A stretch of 64,000 nt of DNA. Source: Onchidella celtica (Eukaryota; Mollusca; Gastropoda; Systellommatophora; Onchidiidae). Under the pieces are notes generated by a model that saw only the letters and a list, made by a program, of their open reading frames with translations, was not told the origin of the DNA and ran no database searches. Below, one piece after another: positions 32,961 through 43,600 of this stretch. Position numbers and translations under genes: made by a program. Position 1 is the first letter of the stretch. Each line of letters begins with the position of its first letter. The DNA is taken from assembly GCA_963931925.1 (NCBI GenBank), contig OZ007573.1:37294796-37358795 (forward strand), given 5' to 3'.

Positions 32961-33122
32961 CACGAATTTCATCGGCACGGAAGTAAATTGACATCAAATT
33001 GTGAGTTTGAATTTTTTTATTACATTTTTGATGTCTGTGCCTTGCATTCCTTATAAATCTATCTCGGTGCTCAAACTTTTATCCTTCCATCCTTTCTGTT
33101 CGTAAAACGGGTAACTTGCTTG

Positions 33123-33823
33123 TAATAATAATAATAATAACAATGCATTCCAATTATATAACGGTCTTTTTACCATATCAATGGCCCACAGCGCTTTACA
33201 TTTTAGAAGATCTATACCAAGATATCAAGTTATATCATGTATAATAATACATGTGCCTAAATAAGTTTGCAAGTGAAAAAATACACAAGTAGCACTTATT
33301 GCTAAGAGAAAACAATATTGCACTATAAAACATTCGGTTTACAAATTGGAACGTAAGCATACATTGTAGAACGTCAGCTCAAACGGTTAAAAAAAGAATG
33401 CCAATAAAATATGGATAAGGATGGTATAAAAGGATGATAATATACTTCACATGTAAACATAAACATGGCATCATTATAAGACATAAAATTATACAGTTGA
33501 TACATCATAATCCACCTGCGATACTCTCTTACAATGAAATGTTAACTTTATGGTTTATCATAAGTGATAGTTATTATAACTGTCTTTAATGGGGAAACAT
33601 TATATCAATGCCTTTGTTTGTACATGTAGCACTAGGTTCATTCAATTTAGCACGATCTAATCTACGAGATCAGACTATCGTAGAAGGAGATATAGCTGTA
33701 GAGTGTTATTCACAAGATCTGCCTAATCCCACACTTAAATCAGATTATCTCCTGTCTATGTCAATCATTATTGTCAACTTTGTTTTGTTTGGCTGACATT
33801 TCTTTCGATTAAATGGCGATGGT
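33123..33823. other. Harbinger intron remnant, microsatellite and dispersed repeat
   Basis: 33123-33143 is the right half of the TAA microsatellite. It is followed by AATGCATTCCAATTATATAA and CAGCGCTTTACA, which look like a dispersed repeat of marine invertebrate genomes. No coding sequence is seen. Confidence 0.35.
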
Positions 33824-34621
33824 TCAAACAGCATATTTGTATTGCCATTCAACTTTTCCGATTGTGTTGAAGTAGGTAGAGAATCTGTCTCTCACAAGCT
33901 TTGCATCCTCTGCAGCATTACGGCTTGGTCCAGGTAGAACGTCTGCGACGGTGCCGTTGTTTGCCCGCAGGCCATCAGTCATCTCATGTGTTATAGGGTC
34001 CAACAAATCTAGAGATTCAGGTGGAGTGTAAGTGGCAGTGGCGTTTTTTCTGAGAAAATTGTGCAAAACGCAGCAAGTGAAGACAACAGTGTCTATGTTC
34101 TCTGGTTTCAAGTTGATGGGCTTTTGGAACACTCCAAATCGTGAAACCAATATCCCAAAGACGTTTTCAATAACTCGACGCGCGTGAGACAGGCAAAAGT
34201 TGAAAATTCTCTTTTCATCATCCAAGACTTTGATGTTGTAGGGTTTAATAAAATCCTCTCTGAGTGAAAAGGCTTCGTCCGAAATGAACACATACGGCAG
34301 ACCATTTTCTGGATTCACGCCTGGTAAGGGCAGGGATCCATTGGTCAATTTGCGGTAGAAGTCGGTGTTTTCGATGACACCCCCATCAGATATCCTGCCG
34401 TTTGTTCCAAAATCGACATAAATCAGCTCATAGTTTGCATTGGCAATAGCCATGAGCACCATGCTGTGAAAGCCCTTATAATTGTAGAAAAATGACCCCG
34501 ATCCAGATGGTGGTGTGATGGCGACGTGCTTTCCATCCACAGCCCCAAGACAGTTAGGAAAGTGCCACATGTCATTGAAAAGCTTTCCCTGCTGGAGCCA
34601 TTCAACTTCTGTAGTAGGAAA
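33824..34621 (-). CDS. HARBI1-like PIF/Harbinger transposase, 3' exon (DDE_Tnp_4 catalytic domain)
   Basis: The exon begins FPTTEVEWLQQGK after an acceptor TTTTTTTTTCAG and runs 265 codons to a stop. It carries FPNCLGAVDGKHVAI (first Asp), YVDFGTNGRISDGGV (second Asp region) and HARRVIENVFGILVSRFG (catalytic Glu), then VVFTCCVLHNFLRK. It joins in phase 0 to exon 1 at 42549 (ending A-K-D-Y-M-K). With exon 1 the protein is 409 residues, normal for the family, and no frame damage is seen apart from the LTR in exon 1. The partner gene's last exon lies only about 150 bp away in the opposite direction. Confidence 0.9.
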   Translation of the reverse strand, partial: FPTTEVEWLQQGKLFNDMWHFPNCLGAVDGKHVAITPPSGSGSFFYNYKGFHSMVLMAIANANYELIYVDFGTNGRISDGGVIENTDFYRKLTNGSLPLPGVNPENGLPYVFISDEAFSLREDFIKPYNIKVLDDEKRIFNFCLSHARRVIENVFGILVSRFGVFQKPINLKPENIDTVVFTCCVLHNFLRKNATATYTPPESLDLLDPITHEMTDGLRANNGTVADVLPGPSRNAAEDAKLVRDRFSTYFNTIGKVEWQYKYAV

Positions 34622-34769
34622 CTGAAAAAAAAACAGCAGAAAGTTACACATTTGCATGTGTATGCTATAAAAATGATTTATATGCCAAATATTTTTTATA
34701 ACAATAAAATTGTACAATGGGTAAAACTATAAGTGTGTGGTGTACATAATTGTTTTCTTTATTTTTCAG

Positions 34770-35261
34770 ACAGAAGAAAGCCCTTCCCAAATTGCAACGC
34801 CGCTGAGACACTTAGCAGATTCTCAAGACCCCGTGAATGTCACCATTGAACAAGAGAATGAATCGCAACAGCAGAGTGGTACTGTGGTCGAATCCTCCCC
34901 TGGAATAGCCGGACCTTCAACTTCAGGCCAGACCCAAGCATCCCAACCCAAACCAACAGCAGCTTATGTTCGTGCAACTAGTACTCCCAGTGTTAAGGCA
35001 AAGAGAGGGAAAAGGAACACTAAAGACAGTTGTGACGATACACTTTTAGAAATAGCTCGTGCAAACCTATTGGCACCCCCATCTGCACACGTCGAGGATG
35101 AATGGGACGTTTTTGGTAAAGGTGTTGCTCATCGAATGAGGGGTCTATCGCAAATGCAAAAAGTCTTTGCCCGAAAGCACATTTCCGATGTTTTGTTCGA
35201 GGCTGAATTGGAGCAACTATCTAGAGAAAGGCCACCAAATCAAGTAAATTACACAATATAA
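34770..35261 (+). CDS. PIF/Harbinger MADF/BESS accessory protein, exon 2 (BESS motif)
   Basis: The exon starts TEESPSQIATPLRH after the acceptor TTTATTTTTCAG and runs to a stop after RPPNQVNYTI. The first 100 residues are low-complexity (Gln, Ser, Pro, Thr), followed by a basic stretch (KAKRGKRNTK). The C-terminal FGKGVAHRMRGLSQMQKVFA and ISDVLFEAELEQL form a BESS-type protein-interaction motif. The phase matches the donor after exon 1 at 24502. The 3' exon lies inside the intron of the oppositely oriented transposase gene. Confidence 0.75.
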   Translation, partial: TEESPSQIATPLRHLADSQDPVNVTIEQENESQQQSGTVVESSPGIAGPSTSGQTQASQPKPTAAYVRATSTPSVKAKRGKRNTKDSCDDTLLEIARANLLAPPSAHVEDEWDVFGKGVAHRMRGLSQMQKVFARKHISDVLFEAELEQLSRERPPNQVNYTI

Positions 35262-35882
35262 CAGTCAGAACAGGCAGGGATCTGAAGAATTGTATGAATC
35301 AAACAACCAACACCACTAGATTCCAATAGATTCCACCCATATTCGTAAAAAAAAACTTTTCAGTCAAAAACTGTTTATCCTCAATGGGATATTGCGTATC
35401 TACACCATTGATACGTTATGATTTTTAATGTATACAAACTCACACAAACAATCCCCTTTAATTTTTTGTTCTTATTTTATTTTCTTTAAATCATATGATT
35501 AAGTTATCTCTAGAATCTAAACTTGGACGCCGGGTAATTTTGGGGGTGTCTACAAATAAACATATAATGCAGCACATGTAAAACTTAATACCATAAAAAC
35601 GGAAATAGATTAATAATGTTATCATTTCTAATGTAAATACATGAACATGTATGTAGTACTTCTAGTCCTACTCATTATTTTCTGAGCAGATCAGTACGAA
35701 GTTACTTTTATAAACTACATCCATAGAGTAAGCAATAAAAAAAAATGTAGAGATGAACGTGTAATCGTGTACTCGGTGGCATCAATTTATTATATAGGAT
35801 TACCAATCAACGTGTAATATTTAGATAATTTCACTGTCATTGTAATACAGTTGAATTTTATCAATGAATGAGATACTTAAAA
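35262..35882. other. Gene-free stretch between the BESS exon and the SDR element
   Basis: AT-rich sequence with no supportable features. It ends in CTTAAAA (35876-35882), the putative target duplication of the next element. Confidence 0.5.
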
Positions 35883-38800
35883 TAGGGAGTTTCATGGCCT
35901 GCTGGCTTAGCGGCGAAAATCGTGAACTGAGGGGGTAGTGCTATTCAAACTGCGATAACTTTTTTACTATTGGTGCTAGAAGCTAACAGTTTTGATCATA
36001 AGAACGTGCATTGAATGCTGAAATTATTAGCCTCAAAGCGTTTTCATCAATATTTAATAGTTTATGAGACATTGGAAGAGAAACGCGATCATTGCGGCAC
36101 CGGCGATCGAGCCCGTTTTGTCTGCGCTATTTTTAAACTGTGACGTTCGTTTTAACCCATTTTCGCGCATTTCCCCTATTTCATTGGTTGAAAGAATGGG
36201 TCACACGCATGCGCAAGTGAACGACGATCACTTTGGTGGTTCCGGCTTTTTGATCGGTCTTGTGGTCCAGAAACAGTGACGGATTTGGTGAGATTTTTGC
36301 TTTTTTTTTTTCAACTTTAGGATGAAAATTTTTGATGTCCGGTAAGTTGTATGATAACTTCATCATATTGATGTTATTGTGTAGAAATATGAAGTGTTTG
36401 TGTTAAGTATTAATTATCGGAAAAGTGTTTAAACCAAGGTGGGGTGGTCGACGAAATTTTCAAGTGCCCTCTGTGTAACTCGCCATTGCTTTAGTACATT
36501 TGTTTGTGGAAGTTACGCCCCTTATTTTTGTTTTGGCGTTTCTCAACTGTTGGTGAATTTCGCATGTTTTATCAATAAAAGTTATAAAATAACAACTTTC
36601 AATGTTACTAGTGAATAAAATGTGTTGATCAAATTCTTACTGATTGTTTTTATCAGTCTGATACCGCAGATTTATTGAAATATTTAAGATTGTTTGGGTT
36701 GCTAAGGCACTTGCATCCAAGATGGCGGACATCGATGTCCAGCGCTGATCACTTTAGCTAGATCTAGATCTAGGCATAAGAATTCGGACTAGCGTAGGCC
36801 TAGTTTACGTTATAGACTGTGTTAATATTGTAATTTTACAAATCTAAATTTAGTATTTCGTACTTTTTTCCCCACTTTTTCAGAGTTTTTCAGGGTCTAC
36901 CCCAAGCCTAGACTGAACGGTAAACGTAGAGGTAGGCAGCCCAGGGCCTACGTCTGCCAATATTGCCATGGATTCCACCACCACCATCACAGCAGCTAAC
37001 GCTGATCACATTCAGGCTGATTCTGCCTCTACACACACAAACACAGACAACACAAACACAAGTGATCAAACAGAGCAACAGTCGCAAATAATAGATATAG
37101 TCACAGTTGAGGAAATAATTTCTCTTAGAAATTCAGTCAGGACAGACAGAGAATTCCAGGAACATTTGCCAACGTTTCAGTTGCCACAATCTTTCAAGAA
37201 CTGCAATCCCATTTCCCTGGCAAAAAAGATAGGGGATTATTCTATAAAACTCAAAGACTTAAAAAAGAAAAAAAAAGGATTTTAAATCTTTTCTACTTCT
37301 ACAGCAGCCATTTGTGCCCCCCTCGCCCTCAGTATCAGCAAACTCAACTCCGCAAGGAGCAGGCCTCTGTACTTGTGTGAATATGCGTACATGTGTTGTA
37401 AATGAGAAAGTGAAGGAGAAGTTGGAAGTAACAGAAGCTGCACCATCGTCAACAACTGCAGCACTATGCGATGTGCAGAAGACAGTGACATCACTATTGT
37501 TAAAACAACATGAAGATGCAAAGCGTCTAAATGAACAGTCGGACAGTATTTGTGGCCTGAAGCGTAAACTAGACAAGACGGTTCTAGCCCAGAGTGTACG
37601 AAAAAAGTTGAAGAGGACAGAGGTGAAGGTGCAGGAACTAGAAGACAAAAACAAACTTCTCGAAACGCAAAATGATGACTTGAAAGAGAACATTAAACAA
37701 TTAGAAGAGGAGAAAAATTCTCAGTGTCTGCGGATTAACCAGTTAGTTGGAGAAAAAATTCGCCTGCAGAAAAGACTGTCAAAAGTAAAAAATAGAGCTG
37801 CTAAGTTCCACACAGATAACGTCAATTATTTAGAGAAGGAGATCAAGATGAAATCCAGAGAATTAGATAGGCTTGAAAATTACATTGATTATTTAGAAAG
37901 TGAAGAAGCCGATGTGCCAGAAGAAATAAAAACATTCGAAAATGGACGTTATATTAACAAAATGAGAGAAATGTGCATGTTGCTGTTAACAGAGGGCAAT
38001 GTTAGCATAAAAAAGTTGCCACTTGTTGTTAGAACTGTCCTTTCACAACTGACTTCTTCTTGTGTGCAAAACATACCCAGTGCATCAACACTCAGCAGAA
38101 TGTACACAGAGGCTGGAGTTGTGGCGGCAAAGCAAGTTGTCACGGAGATGCTGTCCGATTTCGATGTCCAGGATCCATGTGGCAATGTTCTGCACCAGGA
38201 TGCAACATCAAAGTTCCACAAGCACTACGAAGCCGCAAAGGTAATGTTTTTTTTTTATCATTCTTGCCTTTTTAATTTCTTTAATATTGAAATATTTCAC
38301 TAGCTTTTTTTTTTTATTTGGTATTTCAATGTAATTTTAGTTCGTTTTTTCTTAATCAGTGATGTAAAACTAAAATATTAAAATGGTATGGCAGGAGACT
38401 TTTTCAAGGAAAAAAACAGCTATTGTTAGGACTGTTTCATGAGATATTGAATGTCAAATTAAAAATGTACAAAATCATTTCCACAGAAATTTTGCTTTAT
38501 TCTTTTCCTAAACAATATGAGTAAACCATTTTTTTATTTTTTATTCCTCACAGGTAACCTTAAAGGGAGACAAAGGAGTGAGAACAATTGGGCTCCGAGA
38601 AGTAGCAGGTGGCGATGCCCAAACATACCTGGGAGCAGTCATGGACACCTTCGACGACCTGGCTATGGCACACAATCTACCGGACAGGGAGCACACAAAA
38701 GCCAAGCTTCTCACTTCAGTGAAAGCCTTCATGAATGACAGGTACGATTGATCAGGAGAGCCATATATTTTTCTCCCTCGCTGTTCATTTCTGTCTCTCT

Positions 38801-41800
38801 CTCTCCCTCCCTCAAATTTGCACTACTATTGCACCATCAAGGGAATCTCTCTGCTGGACCCCACAGGGAAAGAGAAAGAGGTGGTGGCCAAGAACCATCT
38901 GTAGACGAGAGACAGGCAAAATAAGGAATGGTGGCTTCACGTCATGGCAACAGCTTGAGAGGGTCGCAGAGGATAGAAATCTCTGGAGGGCTAGTGCCTG
39001 TCTATGACCTATGCCTCCACCCTAGGGACGACAGATGATGATGATGATGATTATTGCATCATGTTAAATTCTAAATAATTTGTTCTCAATGCCTTTATTT
39101 TATTACCTTTTTCTTTTTCAGGAATATTTTAGCATTCTCTGACAAACTCTAAATGCTCCACCTTTACCCCTTTCCCTTCCCCCACCTCTGCATATTTGTA
39201 TCCCTAACAACAGGTGCATTGTCAATGGTGCATTTATACGGGAGTTCGAGAAGGTCCGGACAGAGGAGCTACCAAAAGCAGTGCCAGACTTCAACACCAT
39301 GAGCAGCGAGGAACAGGCCAAGGCGACAGAAACGGGCCACTACTCTTGTCGGCTACACTTACTGAGTAACTTCGCCACAGCAGCAGAGAAGGGAGCAGCC
39401 GCTCTTGAGGACTGCCTGGTGGAGAACAAAAATCCACATAGCTTCAAAAATGACTCCTCTGGCTCTAGTGAAAGTGTGAATCTCATTAGCACTGCAGCAA
39501 AGGCATTTACACAGCGCGGCTGTGAACCACCATTTCGAGACTTTTCTTGCTGGGCGGGGCCAAAACAATCACTTGAAAACTTTTCTTGGACACCGGTTTA
39601 ATGTTTTGTTTGAAAATGCTGCCGCGCTGTATTTTCATAGGCACGATGTCAACGATTTTTTGGATTCTTATCCAAACCCAAACAATTTATTAAAGTGTGT
39701 ACACTTTGACATTAAGCAGCCTGTTTTCCTGTCTATCCTCAGGGCTTTGGGTATTGTAGGTTCCCTTATAACTGTGCCTGTGCAGTATATTATGACTTCA
39801 AAGAAAGTGAACATCCTAGAGTTGAACCCTGTGTTGCAAAAAGTCCATGAGACCTTAAAAGTGTGGTCAGTTGATGGTAGCACAGCTCTTTCGGGGGAGC
39901 CAATTTTTCCCAAGTGCACAAAGAAGGATGCAGTTTTCAAATCGTTGTTTGAAGGTTCAGACAATGCAGACTGTGACTCCAATACACAATTGGCTGTAGA
40001 ATTTATTTCTTTACAGCTTCTTGTGATATTGGAGAGGCAGGCAGACGACCAGCTTGAAGGTGGCTCATTGTCTGAACTGTCAGACAGAGATGGGAAAAAT
40101 GCTGTAAATGTCCCTGCGTCCAACCTTGCCTCCGAGGGGGACATGGGAAAGTTGGACAACCTTGTCCGTACTATGCCCGCAGCACAGATAGCTACCATTG
40201 AATCAATCATTATGTGGCAGACAAACAAGCCTATACAATGGTTGGCAACACTCAGCGATGAAGAACGCAGTGATATTATCACTAATGCAGCAAAACTTGC
40301 CCCTCAGTGGCGACTGCATGTGAAAGAAAGACAGGCAAAGCTACGTTCAGATAAGGAGAAAAAACTTCTGGAAAAACAAAAAGAAAAAGCAAGCAAAGAT
40401 GAAAAGTGTGTCAGCAATAAAATGTTGATCACGGATGAAATAAGTCAGTATGGTGGGTTGTGGAAAGTTCATGAAATTGATGAAAAATTGTCTGTTATGA
40501 ACACCAAAGAAGCCAAAAAGGCATTAATGGTGCAGAAAAAATTTCTGAAATTTGTTATCGGGATGAAGATCGATGACATGTCTCTGTTCAATGAAACTGT
40601 GGGGGGGAGGGCTTATTCTGTTCAGGAACTTAAAGAACACTTGGTACATATATTAAATGTTTATAAATCTTCTACAGCCTCATCTAACACTGAAAATGAT
40701 TTTACAAACACTTCTGTGACTGACCAGTCGAAAGCAGCTGCAGTTGAGGAAAAGAAGAAAATTTTGAATGAAGAGCTTGAAATGGAGAGGAAAAAAAGAC
40801 TGAATAAACACCAAGTGTCTGTAATGTTGCCAAATTTTATTTCAGATCCCTCGATTGTTGTTGGAAAAATGTGTGAATGGTTCATGCCATAGGCAAAATG
40901 TGTGCAAGGTGTGAGAAAGTGGTGCAAAGGTGAAGTGAAAGATATTAGCAAACATAATGCTGATTTTCATAAAATTCAGTTTATTTTTGAAACTCATGCA
41001 AGCAAGGAAAGTTATGTCATTCCAGTTTTAAATGAACTCAAAAAAGGAAATTTAATAATATTGTCTTGAGTGAAAGCTGTGGTGCATTGTTGTATTTTTT
41101 ACTTCATTAATTTTTTTTTTTTTAAAGATGTACCATCAGCTGACCATTGATAGTTTGTCAGAGTTGGTTTCAAGAAACTTGAATATGGTTACCCCAATAG
41201 CTTAAATAATAGCTGGGTGGGAGCAGTTTGGCTACATTATCATTGTGCATCACTCATTGGATATGATCTGCATGTGAGGTGAATTGTGGTAAAGTCTTTA
41301 TTGTTTCAATTTGTATTTTAATTTTTGTTGTTTTTTTCCCTTGATTTTTATATTTGTAAGGATTGCTTGTTGAAAGAGATACATACATTTACTATCCTGT
41401 TGGGTACAGAAAAACTCTTGTTTTACTGTCCATTTAGTCATCACCTTAATTTTTCAATTTGTTGTTCTTTTTCAAATATTTCAAAATGCGTGTAAATAAG
41501 ATTCTTTTTTTCATATTTGTAATTGAATTTGATCTGTTGTATTATCTTTTAAATGGCATCCTTTGTGTATAATCATGTAGAGCTCATCAAAAGCTTCAAG
41601 AAAATGTTTAGGTTTATGTGTTTATCTTCATAAATAATGAAGTTATGTGGGATTTAGTAATTCTGCCGCACAGAGTGGCGGCCATTTTGGATGGCAAAAT
41701 GGTGGCCATCTTGGATTTATTATGCAACTGATAGTGTAGTTTTGTTCGTCCTGTTTTAAGCTCTCAGAATATATATACTTTACTATGTCTTATTTAGGTA

Positions 41801-42056
41801 ATTAAGTGTATGTTATGATTTCTTCATTTTCACTCCAAAATTGGCTTCATTAAGTGGACACTTTTATCCTATTGTTTTATAAGTAAATCGGTTCCCCGAT
41901 TACTAATAAATTGACATCTTTAATCTGCCATAACTTTTGACAGAATTAAGATATTTGGATGAAATAAAAACTGTTGTTCTTGAAATTTCAAGCTCTATTA
42001 TTCTGTTGCATTCTTTTAGTTCTTGTGTTTATATGAAATTTTCATGAAACTCCCTA
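35883..42056 (+). mobile_element. SDR-family DNA transposon, 6174 bp, with terminal inverted repeats
   Basis: Both ends carry TAGGGAGTTTCATG as an exact 14-bp inverted repeat (35883-35896 and 42043-42056). The 7-bp direct repeat CTTAAAA flanks them (35876-35882 and 42057-42063). A TTAA-based duplication with 1-nt offset is an alternative reading. The only gene inside is the spliced SDR-family gene, so that protein is the likely transposase. A YY1-like motif (CCAAGATGGCGG at 36717) lies upstream of the gene, and two related motifs lie downstream (41677-41717). It inserted into the Harbinger transposase intron. Confidence 0.75.
36968..41069 (+). pseudogene. SDR-family transposon protein (copy 2), spliced, slightly damaged
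   Basis: Exons are 36968-38240, 38554-38741 and 39214-41069 with GT-AG introns; phases match (K-V-T-L and N-D-R-C-I-V-N). Residues 1-110 are Thr/Asn-rich. A long coiled coil follows (37560-37920). Conserved blocks: VLHQDATSKFHKHYEAAK, IGLREVAGGDAQTYLGAV, FMNDRCIVNGAFIREFEK, HYSCRLHLLSNFA, HRFNVLFENAAALYFHRHDV, LRALGIVGSLIT, a Lys/Glu-rich helix (40310-40400), ISQYGGLW, and a C-terminal WCKGEVKD segment, Tudor-like. Spaced D, D and CxH residues suggest an RNase H-fold nuclease (hAT-like), but this is inference. Damage: slippage in the A-run near 37270, a frameshift near 39525, and one TAG at 40890 after which the same frame continues to 41069. Confidence 0.7.
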
Positions 42057-42063
42057 CTTAAAA

Positions 42064-42548
42064 GTAAATTGGAATTTCTATAATAAATCTTTTGTTTGTA
42101 ATCTTTAAATTAGTGGACAAATTGAAAACTGCTCTAAGAAAGAGAGATCGTAGAAACATAATTTGGTTTTTATTTTACTTCTATACACTTTACCCTTTGT
42201 GTATGAACTTCAACAATCCACTGGTATTCGGTAAGTTTTACCGCCTATTTTAAGACTTTTGTGGATTGGTTTCCTTTTCTTTGTTTTAAATTCATATTAC
42301 CGCCTTGGTGAACTCTCTTAATATGATTAAAAATACAATTCTGTTTAAATATTATAAAGAGCATATTTTTTTATTTGTGTCTCTATGTATTGTACATGTA
42401 GTCCAAATTTTACTGTAAAATCACCGTTGATATTATAGGGCATTGTAGCACATGTAGTAATATTCTGTTACATCCTTTATTAATTAATTAGAAATCGCGT
42501 AGGTGTAGTATACTATTAAATTAGAAAAGAGCACCGTAAACTTCTTAC
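42064..42548. other. Harbinger transposase intron remnant
   Basis: AT-rich sequence with no gene. It is the part of the transposase intron between the SDR element and the donor site of exon 1 (GTAAGAAG on the minus strand, from 42548 down). Confidence 0.55.
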
Positions 42549-43600
42549 CTTCATATAATCCTTGGCAAGTACTTCACATATTGCTTTGCAAGTTTCAGGA
42601 ATGATGAGTGTAGCATCTGCAAGCTATCCCTTGCCCTCCCCCGTTTTCTTCGTACACTGGTGAGCATGTGTTCATTTCTTCTTTCATTTTATTGTTGACG
42701 ACCGCCAGAGTGTACCGTACTCCGTGACCTGACCTTCTTCTCCTAGTGAGTAGTTTTTTCCTCGCTCGCTTGTTGTCAGGTGTTTTGACTCGTTCAGTAA
42801 ATATTAGTATGTTCCCGAATATTCGATAACGTTGTGGAAACGAATGTTTACGCCAGATTTGGCCTTGAGTGATGTAACCTGATGACGTATTGATGCGTGA
42901 TTGGTTAGTTTGTGCGAGGGCAAAGGTAACGTTTATTTCGGGAACTTTCTGTAGGAATGTTTATATATATAGACCTGTGTGAGTGGTTGGTCGGTGAGTA
43001 AGTGAGTTTCCTTTTGTGTGGCGTAGATATTTAGTTTCGCTGGCGTCTTCCTAGTAATTTATTGTTCACTATACAGTTATTAAACTTTAGTATTATTTAA
43101 TCTATCGTCGGATCTCGTGTTTATTTATTTTACAGCTGTAATAGTTTCGTTTTCTAAAGGGTTGTAGTTAGATCAACTAACTCCCCCCTACTATAACGTG
43201 CTAGAACAACCTCAGCTGTTACAATGAGTGAAAGTGATGGCTGTGAAATACAGGCCGAAAATTTCATATCTTGGTAGCTTCTTCCTGTAGCAAGGTAGCG
43301 AAGGGTTGCTATCAGTTTTTCATTTGGGCTGATGGCTGATCTCATCACTGTTGATTGTTTGGTAATCAATGGTGACACCAAATCTAGTAAATGGAGATAT
43401 GTTGTCTCGTCCATTCGCATGAAATTATTAAAATCTTCTGGGTACGCTCTTATCTCTTCCAGGAGATTATGCGAAAGCGTGTCCCTCTTTAGAAGCCACT
43501 GTTTTGTCCAAAACGTCCGAGTTCTCCTTTTTCTTTTTTGTTTGTTTTTCATTAAAAGAAACAAAGCTGAATAATATTTCTTGTCAGCTTCACTCGCCAT
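42549..43600 (-). CDS. HARBI1-like PIF/Harbinger transposase, exon 1, split by a solo LTR
   Basis: Coding parts on the minus strand are 43600-43224 and 42603-42549. Together, with one target copy, they give exactly 144 codons. The N-terminus is MASEADKKYYSALFLL followed by a basic KNKQKRKRRTRTFWTK. The helical region has RMDETTYLHLLDLVSP, ATLRYLATGRSYQDM and ISQPSLSLI. The short second part reads I-P-E-T-C-K-A-I-C-E-V-L-A-K-D-Y-M-K and ends at a GTAAG donor. The frame then joins F-P-T-T-E in the 3' exon. This N-terminal part binds DNA and partner proteins. The start codon context is AAAATGGCG. Confidence 0.9.
42609..43223. mobile_element. Solo LTR, 615 bp, inside HARBI1 exon 1 (family E)
   Basis: It starts TGTAGCATCTGC, ends CAGCTGTTACA, and is flanked by ATGAG at 42604-42608 and 43224-43228. 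It contains a TATATATA box near 42961 and no retroelement genes. Excision restores S-L-S-L-I-I-P-E-T-C, the conserved Harbinger sequence. Confidence 0.85.

Larger units (their letters stand above)
24998..33122 (+). mobile_element. Helitron copy 2, about 8.1 kb, carrying a solo LTR and a TTAA element
   Basis: The 5' end is placed at TCTTATAATAATGG after an A, and the 3' end at a degraded hairpin (TTCGTAAAACGGGT) followed by CTTG (for CTAG) and T. Both ends abut halves of one TAA microsatellite, which independently supports the boundaries. It contains one RepHel gene, solo LTR A (25828-27095) and a TTAA element (29167-30469). It lies in the MADF/BESS intron of the Harbinger element. Confidence 0.72.

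Noticed and set aside
42873..43134. A shorter LTR reading TGTAACC...TTTTACA
   Set aside because: No flanking duplication; the larger 42609-43223 LTR has a perfect ATGAG duplication and restores the Harbinger frame.
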